Positions 1-7,039 of a DNA stretch of 64,000 bases are shown in pieces. Source of the stretch: CBDFHC01 sp965247585 (GTDB lineage: Bacteria > Chloroflexota > Dehalococcoidia > Lucifugimonadales > GCA-2712585); assembly GCA_965247585.1 (NCBI GenBank), contig CBDFHC010000004.1:62001-126000 (forward strand). Reading direction: 5' to 3'. The notes under the pieces are model-generated. The model searched no databases, was not told the origin of the DNA, and was given only the letters and a program-made list of their open reading frames with translations. A program made the translations under genes and the position numbers. Every line of letters starts with the position of its first letter. Position 1 is the stretch's first letter.

Positions 1-2
1 TA

Positions 3-731
3 CTGCTTCAGGCGATCGGCGCAGCGTGGGTCCTGCTCATCCCGATGATCGTCTTGCTCCAGTTGGGGGTGTCCAGCAGCCACTGGGAGAGCGCATTCCT
101 CGACCTGCTGGTGTTTGCCGTGGGGGGATTCTTCTCCTTCTTCATCGGTCTCGGACTGGCGTTGGGCCGCACCTCTCCGTACTGGACTATACGGTTCTCC
201 GCCGTCGGCTACATCGAGGTCGTGCGCGCTGCCCCGCTGCTCGTCTGGCTACTGTTCGCCACGTTCCTCGATGACGAGTTCGGACCTATCGGCGAAGCGT
301 TCAGCAACATCGACCTCGTATATCGAGTCATGATCGTTTTTGCCTTCTTCGGCGGGGCCTACATCGCTGAGGTTTTGCGAGGCGGACTCCAGTCCATACC
401 GCGTGGCCAGCATGAGGCGTCTGAGGCGATAGGTCTTTCCGCGGCGCAGAAGTACATCTTCATCATCCTGCCGCAAGCGATCAGGGCGGTTATCCCGGCA
501 ATTATCGGGCGCTTCATCGCCCTATGGAAAGATACAGCGCTACTCGCCGCAATATCGCTCGTCAACACACTGGAAAAAGCGAAAAAAATCCTCGGGGGCC
601 AGACGGACATAGCGGAGGGCGCCTTCTTCGAGATATATATTGTGGTAGGGCTCATATACTGGCTGGTTTCGTATCTGTTATCCCGGCTTGGCGGGGCGGC
701 GGAAACCCGATTAGGACTGGGCACCAGATAA
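3..731 (+). CDS. Amino-acid ABC transporter permease (5' end outside window)
   Basis: Inner-membrane permease of a polar-amino-acid importer (HisM/GlnP/AapM type). The reading frame is open from base 3, before the first internal ATG at base 45, so the true start lies upstream and this is the C-terminal part. Hydrophobic membrane segments alternate with loops. The cytoplasmic EAA loop that docks on the ATPase is visible around codons 124-150 counted from base 45 (E-A-S-E-A-I-G, then L-P-Q-A-I-R). The gene lies 28 bp upstream of the ATPase in the same direction, so the two are cotranscribed. No substrate-binding protein is in view. Substrate is inferred only from the family. Confidence 0.9.
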   Translation: MLQAIGAAWVLLIPMIVLLQLGVSSSHWESAFLDLLVFAVGGFFSFFIGLGLALGRTSPYWTIRFSAVGYIEVVRAAPLLVWLLFATFLDDEFGPIGEAFSNIDLVYRVMIVFAFFGGAYIAEVLRGGLQSIPRGQHEASEAIGLSAAQKYIFIILPQAIRAVIPAIIGRFIALWKDTALLAAISLVNTLEKAKKILGGQTDIAEGAFFEIYIVVGLIYWLVSYLLSRLGGAAETRLGLGTR

Positions 732-759
732 CGGACCAGGCTATAGAGAGGACCGGCAC

Positions 760-1512
760 ATGGCCAAGCAGAGTGGCAAAGAGATACTCCGCCTAGAGAA
801 AGTGGTGAAACGCTACGGCGATTTCACTGCTCTGAAAGAAGTCGACGTCTCAGTGATCAAGGGCGAGGTCGTCGTCATCATCGGGCCTTCTGGCTCAGGC
901 AAATCGACCCTGCTCAGGACCATAAATCAGCTCGAGCGACACGATTCCGGCCGGATCGTCGTTGACGGCGTCGAGCTGACGGACGACGCCCGCACTCTCG
1001 CCAAGATACGGGCCGACACGGGGATGGTCTTTCAGCAGTTCAACCTCTTCCCGCACCTCACCGTCATGCGCAACATAACACTCGCGCCGCAGAAGGTCCG
1101 CCATATGCCGCAGAAGCAGGCGGAGGAGCTCGCGCTCCAACTGCTGCGCCGCGTAGGTATACCTGAACAGGCGGAGAAATACCCCGGCCAACTCTCAGGC
1201 GGCCAGCAGCAGCGCGTCGCCATCGCCCGCGCTCTCGCGATGAACCCCAAGCTGATGATGTTCGACGAGCCCACCTCCGCGCTCGACCCGGAGATGATCA
1301 ACGAGGTCCTCAAGGTGATGGGCGAGTTGGCTGCGTCCGGTATGACCATGATCTGCGTTACCCACGAGATGAGCTTCGCAAGGAACGTCGCCGACCGCGT
1401 GATCTTCATGGATGAGGGCGAGATAGTCGAAGTCGGAACCTCTGAAGAGTTCTTCACCAGCCCGCGAGAGTCCCGCACCAAACTCTTTCTAAGCAAGATC
1501 CTCACCCACTAA
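760..1512 (+). CDS. Amino-acid ABC transporter ATP-binding protein (GlnQ/AapP type)
   Basis: ATPase that powers the permease just upstream. All ABC landmarks are present in 250 residues, the normal family length: Walker A G-P-S-G-S-G-K-S-T at 42-50, Q-loop V-F-Q-Q-F at 90-94, signature L-S-G-G-Q at 145-149, Walker B L-M-M-F-D-E at 165-170 and the H-loop histidine at 202. A purine-rich stretch (agagagga) precedes the ATG. The polar amino acid subfamily is supported by the sequence around the Q-loop and by the partner permease. The exact substrate cannot be read from the sequence. Confidence 0.95.
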   Translation: MAKQSGKEILRLEKVVKRYGDFTALKEVDVSVIKGEVVVIIGPSGSGKSTLLRTINQLERHDSGRIVVDGVELTDDARTLAKIRADTGMVFQQFNLFPHLTVMRNITLAPQKVRHMPQKQAEELALQLLRRVGIPEQAEKYPGQLSGGQQQRVAIARALAMNPKLMMFDEPTSALDPEMINEVLKVMGELAASGMTMICVTHEMSFARNVADRVIFMDEGEIVEVGTSEEFFTSPRESRTKLFLSKILTH

Positions 1513-1552
1513 TTTGCTACTCCAACCCAATCTCCCCTGTAGCAAAGGGCTA

Positions 1553-1565
1553 GTACTCAGTCAAC
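1553..1565 (+). repeat. Left terminal inverted repeat of the IS630 element
   Basis: GTACTCAGTCAAC is the exact reverse complement of 2762-2774. The transposase stop codon (1566-1568) abuts it directly. Confidence 0.9.
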
Positions 1566-2213
1566 CTAATTGTTGGCAGGATAGAGATGGTGAAGCTTGA
1601 CTCGGGCGTCCACAGTGGAGAATCTCCAGTCAATGGTTGCTCCGGCTTGGTTTCGTTCTGCCTCCAGGGCCGCGATCTCGCCACTCAAAGTCTCTTCATC
1701 GGCAATACGCCGGCGCAGGACTCGCCTGGCCAAGACACTGAACTCGATCTCTGCCATGTTGAGCCAACTACCGTGCTTGGGAGTGTAGTGAAACTCCAAG
1801 CGTTTGCGTATTCGCCTAGCCTCCTTGGGCTCGAAGGTTTCGTAGAGGGAAGCTGGTTTGTGGGTGTTGAGGTTGTCCAGCACCACCCGGATCTTCTCGG
1901 ACGCTGGGTAAGCTTCATCGGCCAGCCACCGCATCTGCTGAGCGAAGTCCACCATGGTACGACGTTCGGTCACTGCCACATGCCTCCAGCCCGCCAGGGG
2001 CTCGCACAGCATGAACAGGTTTCGGGTGCCATTGCGCTGGTACTCGTAATCGTATCGCTCCCGTCGTGCCGGCTTGGGCGGGATCGGAGACCTCTTTTCC
2101 GCCAGCAACTGCTTGGAGGTCTCGTCGAAACAGACCACCGGGCGCTCTGGGTCATAGGGTTCCGCGTAAAGGTCCAGCACATCCTCCATACACGCCACAA
2201 ACTCGGCGCTCAC
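1566..2213 (-). CDS. IS630 transposase, C-terminal DDE part (reached by -1 frameshift)
   Basis: DDE superfamily transposase catalytic domain, 215 codons from the local ATG. Visible catalytic-type motifs are V-C-F-D-E-T near the start, V-L-D-N-L-N-T-H-K in the middle and the C-terminal H-G-S-W-L-N-M-A-E-I-E block. This is the D-D-E arrangement of IS630. The local ATG is probably not the real start: reading the upstream frame through a run of seven A at 2257-2263 with a -1 shift joins this domain to the helix-turn-helix part without a gap (the junction reads L-K-K-N-S-L-K-P-W-Q). The product is therefore likely a frameshift fusion. Confidence 0.85.
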   Translation of the reverse strand: MSAEFVACMEDVLDLYAEPYDPERPVVCFDETSKQLLAEKRSPIPPKPARRERYDYEYQRNGTRNLFMLCEPLAGWRHVAVTERRTMVDFAQQMRWLADEAYPASEKIRVVLDNLNTHKPASLYETFEPKEARRIRKRLEFHYTPKHGSWLNMAEIEFSVLARRVLRRRIADEETLSGEIAALEAERNQAGATIDWRFSTVDARVKLHHLYPANN

Positions 2214-2542
2214 CTGGGGAATACACCACTCCTTCTTCTGCCACGGCTTGAGACTGTTTTTTTCAACCGCTTGCGAATTCCCTCGTGGGACATGGAGGGC
2301 GCCAGCCCCAACTCCACCACCTTGTTTGCCAGGAGCCGCAGGGTCCAGTGGTCATGGCCTGGAGGGGCCTCGCTGCACGCCAGGGCAATCAGGTGCGCTT
2401 CCCCCCGCTCATCCAGTTTGGTCGGATGTCCTGGCCGAGGATCTTCCTCCAAGGCCCGCTTCAGTCCTCCCTCCAGGTACCGCCGCTTGGTACGGCACAC
2501 CGTACCCGCAGACGTGTCCAGCGCCTCCACGATGCGCATCAC
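2210..2542 (-). CDS. IS630 transposase, N-terminal helix-turn-helix part
   Basis: Encodes the DNA-binding half of the IS630 transposase: I-V-E-A-L-D-T-S-A-G-T-V is a helix-turn-helix, followed by G-R-P-like linker text (D-P-R-P-G-H-P-T-K-L) and the second helix-turn-helix region. After the A7 run at 2257-2263 the zero frame gives only R-R-R-S-G-V-F-P-R before a stop, while the -1 frame continues into the catalytic domain. The local start at 2542 is doubtful, because another 47 codons of transposase N-terminus lie upstream in a different frame (2539-2682). Confidence 0.75.
   Translation of the reverse strand: MMRIVEALDTSAGTVCRTKRRYLEGGLKRALEEDPRPGHPTKLDERGEAHLIALACSEAPPGHDHWTLRLLANKVVELGLAPSMSHEGIRKRLKKTVSSRGRRRSGVFPR
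2257..2263 (-). promoter_or_regulatory. A7 slippery run, candidate -1 frameshift site
   Basis: On the minus strand TTG-AAA-AAA-ACA occurs where the helix-turn-helix and DDE frames must be joined. Slippage by -1 on A7 gives continuous transposase sequence. Programmed frameshifting on A-runs is known for several IS families. Here it could equally be a plain mutation. Confidence 0.55.
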
Positions 2543-2682
2543 CCCCCAGCCCGTATTCTGCCTTTAGGCAGAATACGGGCCCGGGCAACCTTTCGCGCTG
2601 GGCTCTTTCCCCCGCGAATCAGTCGTTCCAACTGGTCTCGTTCTTCCCTTTCCAACCGGACCACATACCGTTCTCGTCCCAT
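2539..2682 (-). pseudogene. IS630 transposase extreme N-terminus (out of frame)
   Basis: A 47-codon frame beginning M-G-R-E-R-Y-V-V-R-L with a strong ribosome-binding site (GGAGGG, 9 nt before the ATG). The text E-E-R-D-Q-L-E-R-L-I-R-G-G and A-R-K-V-A-R-A-R-I-L is typical for the start of IS630 transposases, so this is the real translation start of the element. It ends at a TGA immediately before the helix-turn-helix frame opens. Joining the two needs a second frameshift close to a G6 run and a perfect palindrome at 2549-2580. The break suggests decay rather than regulated shifting. Confidence 0.7.
2549..2580. repeat. 14-bp perfect palindrome inside the transposase gene
   Basis: GCCCGTATTCTGCC (2549-2562) is mirrored exactly by GGCAGAATACGGGC (2567-2580) around TTTA. 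It sits inside coding sequence where the reading frame breaks, so it is not a selected terminator. It may mark a template-switch mutation. Confidence 0.8.
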
Positions 2683-2761
2683 GGCTGCCACCCTCCTACG
2701 TCAACACTCCTAAAAAAGGGTAGCAACCTTAGACGTTTTCTTAAACAATTACCAAAACCGA

Positions 2762-2774
2762 GTTGACTGAGTAC
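2762..2774 (-). repeat. Right terminal inverted repeat of the IS630 element
   Basis: GTTGACTGAGTAC, exact complement of the left repeat. TA follows at 2775-2776. Confidence 0.9.
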
Positions 2775-2776
2775 TA

Positions 2777-3134
2777 GCGTCTTTTCTTCACGCATACACT
2801 TGTACTCGGCATAAGCACCGAAACCAACTTCGGTAGCTGCGAAAACCTGGTCCCCTTTACTAAATAGTTTTACATTTTTGCCTACTGATTCAATTTCCCC
2901 GGCTAGCTCTTGGCCTAGTATAGTTTTTCTTGGTCTTATGAGACCCATATATATTCGCAGGGGGAGCCAGAACCAGATTGGGAATTTGAAACTTCGAAGT
3001 TCACAGTCCCCTGCTGTTACTGTGGCCGCATATGTTCTTATCAGTACTTCATTGTCCCTGGGGGCCGGTTTCTGGACCTCTTTGAGCTGAAGAACATCCG
3101 GAGGTCCGTATTTTGTGTATACAATCGCTTTCAT
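2777..3134 (-). pseudogene. Zinc-type/quinone-reductase-like alcohol dehydrogenase, 5' remnant
   Basis: N-terminal about 120 residues of a medium-chain dehydrogenase/reductase: M-K-A-I-V-Y-T-K-Y-G-P-P-D-V-L-Q-L at the start, then the GroES-like fold text I-L-G-Q-E-L-A-G-E-I-E-S-V-G and G-D-Q-V-F-A. The family is about 320-340 residues, so the whole NAD(P)-binding half is missing. Reading stops making sense at the IS630 border (2776). On the far side of the element (1513-1550) the frame does not continue as a dehydrogenase, so insertion was accompanied or followed by loss of the 3' half. An alternative start two codons upstream (3140) is possible. Confidence 0.8.
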
Positions 3135-3456
3135 GGGCATTCTTTCATTGGGAGCTCAGATGACTCATGACCCACCCGCCAGCACTGCAACCGCATGCAG
3201 TTGATCCGCGTTCACGGCTGTCCAGCCGGATGCTGTGCCTACCAGGACGGACGAGTTCCACTTACCGCCAAGGCCACGCTGGCCGAACTCATGGTGTCCC
3301 CAGGCCTACAGGGTGCCGCAGGCCTTGATGGCAACAGCACCCCTCTTACCCTGCGGCGACAGCTTTCCAACTGTAAGTGCCCATCTGCTTGGGCGCGAGG
3401 GGATAAGGGTTAGCCGTAAGGTAGAAACAAAAAGTTGTTACTTTTTAGTAGCAGTT
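3135..3456. other. Spacer without recognisable gene
   Basis: About 320 bp between the dehydrogenase remnant and the tRNA. Short open frames exist but resemble no family and lack convincing ribosome-binding sites. It may be decayed sequence. An AT-rich inverted repeat at 3431-3447 lies just past the 3' end of the tRNA gene and could help end its transcript. Confidence 0.5.
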
Positions 3457-3531
3457 TGGCTCCCGAGGTAGGATTCGAACCTACGGCCAACCGGTTAACA
3501 GCCGGTCGCTCTACCACTGAGCTACTCGGGA
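3457..3531 (-). tRNA. tRNA-Asn (GTT anticodon)
   Basis: Cloverleaf on the minus strand: acceptor TCCCGAG/CTCGGGA, D-arm GCTC-AGTGGTA-GAGC, anticodon stem ACCGG/CCGGT with loop CTGTTAA (anticodon GTT, Asn), T-arm GTAGG-TTCGAAT-CCTAC. Discriminator G is followed by a genome-encoded CCA (3457-3459). Confidence 0.97.
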
Positions 3532-3596
3532 ACGCTACTAGCGATTCTAACATTGGGCCAGATGAGGCTCAAGGCGAGTGACAGCGTCTCGCTTGC

Positions 3597-3602
3597 TATA
3601 AT
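3597..3602 (+). promoter_or_regulatory. Candidate -10 box of selD
   Basis: A consensus TATAAT lies 27 bp before the selD ATG. No clear -35 box at the standard distance was recognised. Confidence 0.45.
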
Positions 3603-3629
3603 AGACCAATTCGCTTCGAAGGAGCATGC

Positions 3630-4676
3630 ATGCAAAGCGAGCAGATACGGCTAACGTCGCTGGCGAACTGCGCGGGTTGAGCGTCCAAGTTCAGTCCTGA
3701 AGACCTGGTTCAGGTCTTGGAGATGTTGCCCCGAATGTCCAATGCCAACTTGCTGGTGGGGTTGGATACGGGGGATGACGCCGCAGTTTATAAGCTGGAC
3801 GCGGAGCTGGGGCTGATTTTTACCCTGGACTTCTTCCCGCCGGTGGTGGACGACCCGTATTCGTACGGGGCGGTGGCGGCAGCAAACTCGCTGAGCGATG
3901 TTTATGCCATGGGCGGGACACCACTGATGGCGTTGAATATTGTGGGGTTTCCCATTGACCTGCCGAAGTCGATATTGGGCGACATTCTGAAGGGTGGACA
4001 TGCCAAGGCGGAGGAGGCAGGGTGTCTGATTGCAGGGGGGCATACGGTGGACGACAAGGAGCCGAAGTACGGGCTGGCAGTTGTAGGGCTGGTGACTCCC
4101 GGAAAAGAGGTGACGAACGCGGGGGCGAGGCCGGGGGACAAGCTGCTGCTAACGAAGCCACTGGGCACGGGGATTATCACGACGGCGGGGAAGCAGGGGG
4201 TGGCGGATAGCGCAGTGCTGGAGCGGGCGATTGAGGTCATGTCTACGCTGAACGCGGCGGCGTCCAAGGTGATGGTGGAGGTGGGGGTGAACGCGGCGAC
4301 AGACGTGACGGGCTTTGGGCTGTTGGGGCACCTTCGCGGCATGATGCTGGCGAGCAACTGCCAGGCGCGGATCTACGAGTCACGGACGCCGGTGATAGAC
4401 GGTGCGCGGGAGTTGCTTGAGAGCGGGGTCGCGCCAGGGGGGACGCACCGGAACCTGTCCAGCATGGAGTCTTCGGTACACTGGCACCCGGAGTTAACGT
4501 TGAACCAGAAGCTGCTGCTATGCGACGCGCAGACCTCTGGCGGGCTGTTGATTTCAGTGCCGGAGGAGAGGGCAGACCGGTTGCTGGAGGAGCTGCTGGG
4601 CGCCGGGCAGACGGACACGGTGGTGGTAGGCGAGGTGGGAAAGGTCGGAGGGCCGGTAATAGAGGTGCTGCCCTAA
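3630..4676 (+). CDS. selD: Selenide, water dikinase (selenophosphate synthetase), selenoprotein form
   Basis: Makes selenophosphate from selenide and ATP, the selenium donor for selenocysteine tRNA and selenouridine. Reading from ATG 3630 (GAAGGAG five bases upstream) gives M-Q-S-E-Q-I-R-L-T-S and then C-A-G-UGA-A-S-K; the UGA is codon 17 (3678-3680). This is exactly the position of catalytic Cys17 in E. coli SelD, with the invariant Lys20 kept. Read through, the protein is 348 residues, the family's normal length (E. coli 347). Downstream landmarks include G-D-D-A-A-V-Y and the AIRS domains. Conventional gene calling would start at 3717 and lose the active site. The gene ends convergently on thiS, sharing stop-codon bases. 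Confidence 0.93.
3678..3718 (+). promoter_or_regulatory. UGA(Sec) codon and candidate bacterial SECIS hairpin in selD
   Basis: UGA at 3678-3680 is followed 19 nt later by a perfect 7-8 bp stem, AAGACCTG (3700-3707) with CAGGTCTT (3711-3718), whose small apical loop contains GU. Position and loop fit a bacterial SECIS read by SelB. Structure is by eye only. Confidence 0.7.
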
Positions 4677-4876
4677 CCGCCGCCGACGGGGCGGACGATC
4701 TCGACGACGTCACCCTGGCGAAGGACCACGGCGCCGAAGTTCTCCTTGTCTAGCACCTCGCCGTTGTGACCAACGGCGACGAACTTTATGTTTACCTCCA
4801 GGCTCTGAAGGAAATCCAGGAGGCCGGTGGGGCCGGGCAGCTCCCGAGGCTTTCCGTTTACGGTGAGGGTGATCAT
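4673..4876 (-). CDS. thiS: Sulfur carrier protein ThiS
   Basis: Ubiquitin-like sulfur carrier for thiazole formation in thiamine synthesis. It has 67 residues starting M-I-T-L-T-V-N-G-K, the usual size, and ends in the required Gly-Gly tail (P-V-G-G-G). The start overlaps the thiE stop (ATGA), indicating translational coupling. A longer frame back to 4936 runs into thiE and is not expected. Last gene of the thiG-thiE-thiS operon under the TPP riboswitch. ThiF is not seen in the window. Confidence 0.93.
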   Translation of the reverse strand: MITLTVNGKPRELPGPTGLLDFLQSLEVNIKFVAVGHNGEVLDKENFGAVVLRQGDVVEIVRPVGGG

Positions 4877-5544
4877 GTTGATGCGGTCCTCCGGCTGGCG
4901 GGCTGCAAGTGCCAGGAGCGGGAAATACGTTCCCACAACTCGGCGGCGGCTTGTTTCGGGTTTGGCGAAGACAAGATTGCGCTTATGACTGCCACGCCGG
5001 AGGCTCCGGCGTCTATCACCTGAGGGGCGTTAGAGGGACCGATGCCACCGATGCCAAGGACCGGGGCGGCGGACTTTGCGGCGAGGGACTCGATGAGTTC
5101 GACGCCGGTGGGGGCGGCGTCAGGGTGGGAGCGGGTTGAATATACGGCACCGGCTATGAGGTAATCGGCGCCGTCTTGCAAGGCGGCGAGGCCGCCCTGG
5201 ACGCTGTGGACGGACCTACCGATGAGGAGACGTTGGCCGGCGAGATGTCGGGCAGCGGTGGTGGTCATTGCGGTTTCCCCCAGGTGGACGCCGTCCGCAC
5301 CGGAGGCCAAGGCCACGTCCACGCGTTCGTTCACAAAGAGGAGCGCCCTTCCCTGAATAATGCGCTTAAGCTGCATCGCAAGGTCGAGGAGGGTTCCGCC
5401 CGGCAGGTCTTTCTCCCGAATCTGGACCATATTTACGCCGCCGGAAACGGCCTCCGAAACGGTTTCCACCAAGGATTCTATGCCGGTAAGCGCTCGGTCG
5501 GTCACCAGGCAGAGGACGGGGCGAGGAAGACGAGGGGCGGTCAT
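4873..5544 (-). CDS. thiE: Thiamine-phosphate synthase ThiE
   Basis: Couples HMP-pyrophosphate with thiazole phosphate to give thiamine phosphate. TIM-barrel protein of 223 residues with the family signatures L-V-T-D-R near the start, V-Q-I-R-E-K-D near 40-46, F-V-N-E-R-V-D, D-G-V-H-L-G and the phosphate-binding G-I-G-G-I-G near the C-terminus. Directly abuts thiG (stop at 5545) and overlaps thiS by 4 bp, so the three are one transcript. Confidence 0.95.
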   Translation of the reverse strand: MTAPRLPRPVLCLVTDRALTGIESLVETVSEAVSGGVNMVQIREKDLPGGTLLDLAMQLKRIIQGRALLFVNERVDVALASGADGVHLGETAMTTTAARHLAGQRLLIGRSVHSVQGGLAALQDGADYLIAGAVYSTRSHPDAAPTGVELIESLAAKSAAPVLGIGGIGPSNAPQVIDAGASGVAVISAILSSPNPKQAAAELWERISRSWHLQPASRRTAST

Positions 5545-6336
5545 TTAGCCCGAGGTGGAGACGGGTTGAGGAACGTCCTGGGTGGGGCTGCTGGGGGCGG
5601 CGTAAGGGCGTTGGGAGATTCGGCCGGCCAGGTAGGCATTTCGGCCGGCCTGGACGCCGAGCTTGAATGCCTGAGCCATGAGGACGGGATCGTTGGCCTG
5701 GGCTATGGCAGAGTTGACGAGAACAGCGTCGGCGCCCAGCTCCAGGGCCTGGGAGGCCTCGGAGGGGACGCCCAGGCCGGCATCGACGACCACGGGGACG
5801 CCGGCCTGCTCGACGATCATACGGATTTCCTCGACGGTGTGGATGCCCTGGCCGGAGCCGATGGCGGAGCCCAGGGGCATAACGGTGGCGCAACCCACCT
5901 GCTCCAGGCGGAGGGCCAGCACGGGGTCCGCGTGGATGTATGGCAGGACGACGAAGTCTTCCTTGACGAGGATCTCGGCGGCGCGGAGGGTCTCACCGCC
6001 GTCCGGAAAGAGGTACTTGGGGTCCGGGATGACCTCCAGCTTGACCCAGTTGGAGCCGGTGACGGAGCGGCCAAGCCGGGCGACGAAGAGGGCCTCTTCC
6101 ATGGTACGGCTGCCGGCGGTGTTGGGGAGGATGGTGTACTTGGTCCAGTCCAGGTAGTCGAGGATAGTCTTCTCGTTGGGGTTGTCCAAGTCGAGGCGTC
6201 GGATGGCGACGGTGACCATATCGGCGCCGGAGGCCTCAATGGCGTTAACCATGTCGTCCATGGTGCGGAACCGGCCGGTGCCGGCGATAAGGCGGGAGCG
6301 CATGCGCTTGCCCGCGATCTCCAGATGATCTTCCAT
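5545..6336 (-). CDS. thiG: Thiazole synthase ThiG
   Basis: Condenses deoxyxylulose phosphate, dehydroglycine and ThiS-thiocarboxylate sulfur into the thiamine thiazole. 263 residues, with T-G-R-F near the start, the Schiff-base lysine in W-V-K-L-E-V-I (K99) and the phosphate-binding V-D-A-G-L-G-V-P and G-A-D-A-V-L-V-N-S segments. GGGGAGG lies 6-7 nt before the ATG. First gene of the operon. The untranslated leader carries a TPP riboswitch and a terminator hairpin. Confidence 0.96.
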   Translation of the reverse strand: MEDHLEIAGKRMRSRLIAGTGRFRTMDDMVNAIEASGADMVTVAIRRLDLDNPNEKTILDYLDWTKYTILPNTAGSRTMEEALFVARLGRSVTGSNWVKLEVIPDPKYLFPDGGETLRAAEILVKEDFVVLPYIHADPVLALRLEQVGCATVMPLGSAIGSGQGIHTVEEIRMIVEQAGVPVVVDAGLGVPSEASQALELGADAVLVNSAIAQANDPVLMAQAFKLGVQAGRNAYLAGRISQRPYAAPSSPTQDVPQPVSTSG

Positions 6337-6348
6337 GCCTACCTCCCC

Positions 6349-6382
6349 TGGAAAAGAAAACCGTCAGGAAGCTTCCTGACGG
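6349..6382 (-). terminator. Terminator of the TPP riboswitch
   Basis: A perfect 22-bp palindrome (6361-6382, CCGTCAGGAAG and its complement) followed on the minus strand by TTTTCTTTT. It sits between the aptamer and thiG, implying transcriptional attenuation when TPP is bound. Confidence 0.85.
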
Positions 6383-6389
6383 ACTAAGG

Positions 6390-6478
6390 AGGGCCGAGAG
6401 GCCTGGTGATCCCTGCGCCGGAATTACCCGGATCAGGTTCGGACGGTCGCCCCGCAGCTCCGGGGCCTCTCAGCCTGA
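6390..6478 (-). ncRNA. TPP riboswitch (THI element)
   Basis: On the minus strand the leader contains the diagnostic aptamer blocks CTGAGAG close to the 5' end, then ACCTGATCCGGGTAATTCC and GGCGCAGGGA, closed by the outer stem GAGAGGCC/GGCCTCTC. It controls thiGES by thiamine pyrophosphate. Confidence 0.95.
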
Positions 6479-6560
6479 AGAATCAAGCTCCCGTCAGGTC
6501 TGACTATGTTACTAAGAAAAAGGTTAGCATGGAAAGGAAGGGCGGTCAACGGGCGTGGTA

Positions 6561-6795
6561 GTTCTGAGGGACACTTTCAGACTCCCGGCACATTCCTGTG
6601 CTGTAAGCAAGATGAACTATTTCGGTGCCGATCAGCGAGGGCGAAGCGTTAGCCGCTCCTAAGGGCTACAAATCTAAGGTTGGTGGTTCCCACCCATTCG
6701 CCCCGGAGGGTTTTTAGATGTTTCTCTGGGGGACACCCTCAGACTCCCGGCAGGGAATCCAGGTTCCCTGCACTCTCCTGTGTGGTTGGTGCAAA
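6561..6795 (+). repeat. Intergenic hairpin repeat, one degenerate and one full copy
   Basis: The gene-free stretch 6479-7039 holds a shortened copy at 6561-6600 (CTGAGGGACA hairpin region, then cattcctgtg) and a full copy at about 6608-6795 with the GGTTGGTGG hairpin, the GGGACACCCTCAGACTCCC core and the third hairpin GCAGGGAATCC/GGTTCCCTGC. The rest (6796-7039) shows nothing recognisable apart from the upstream region of the next gene. Confidence 0.85.
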
Positions 6796-7039
6796 TTTTT
6801 GGCAGGGGTCCCCCTTTCAAAAGATGGGCAGTTCATTTTTGAGGCCCTGGCGGGCGCGATGGCCGAAGGCGAAGGGGTGGAAGGTAGGCGAAAGCGCCTG
6901 CGCAGTGATTGACGGTCTGGGAGGCTCTAATTACACTCCCCCCTTAACTGTTAGGCCGACGGGGCGGGCAACGGTTGACGGTGTTGTGCCGCCGTACTGG
7001 GATAGCCACGGATAACCGCGCCTGGGAAGGAAGCTGATC

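Larger units (their letters stand above)
1553..2774 (-). mobile_element. IS630-family insertion sequence
   Basis: A 1222-bp element bounded by 13-bp perfect terminal inverted repeats (1553-1565 and 2762-2774) and flanked by TA dinucleotides (1551-1552, 2775-2776), the target duplication typical of IS630/Tc1-mariner. It carries one transposase gene on the minus strand, spread over three reading frames. It inserted into, or next to, an alcohol dehydrogenase gene whose 5' part survives on the right. It is the only recognisable IS in the window. Confidence 0.9.

Noticed and set aside
3195..3413. Short open frame of 72 codons before the tRNA
   Set aside because: No ribosome site, no family, and placed in apparently decayed sequence next to a pseudogene.
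5176..6387. Plus-strand frame of 403 codons across thiG/thiE
   Set aside because: Antisense shadow of thiG and thiE, which have perfect family motifs and an operon leader.
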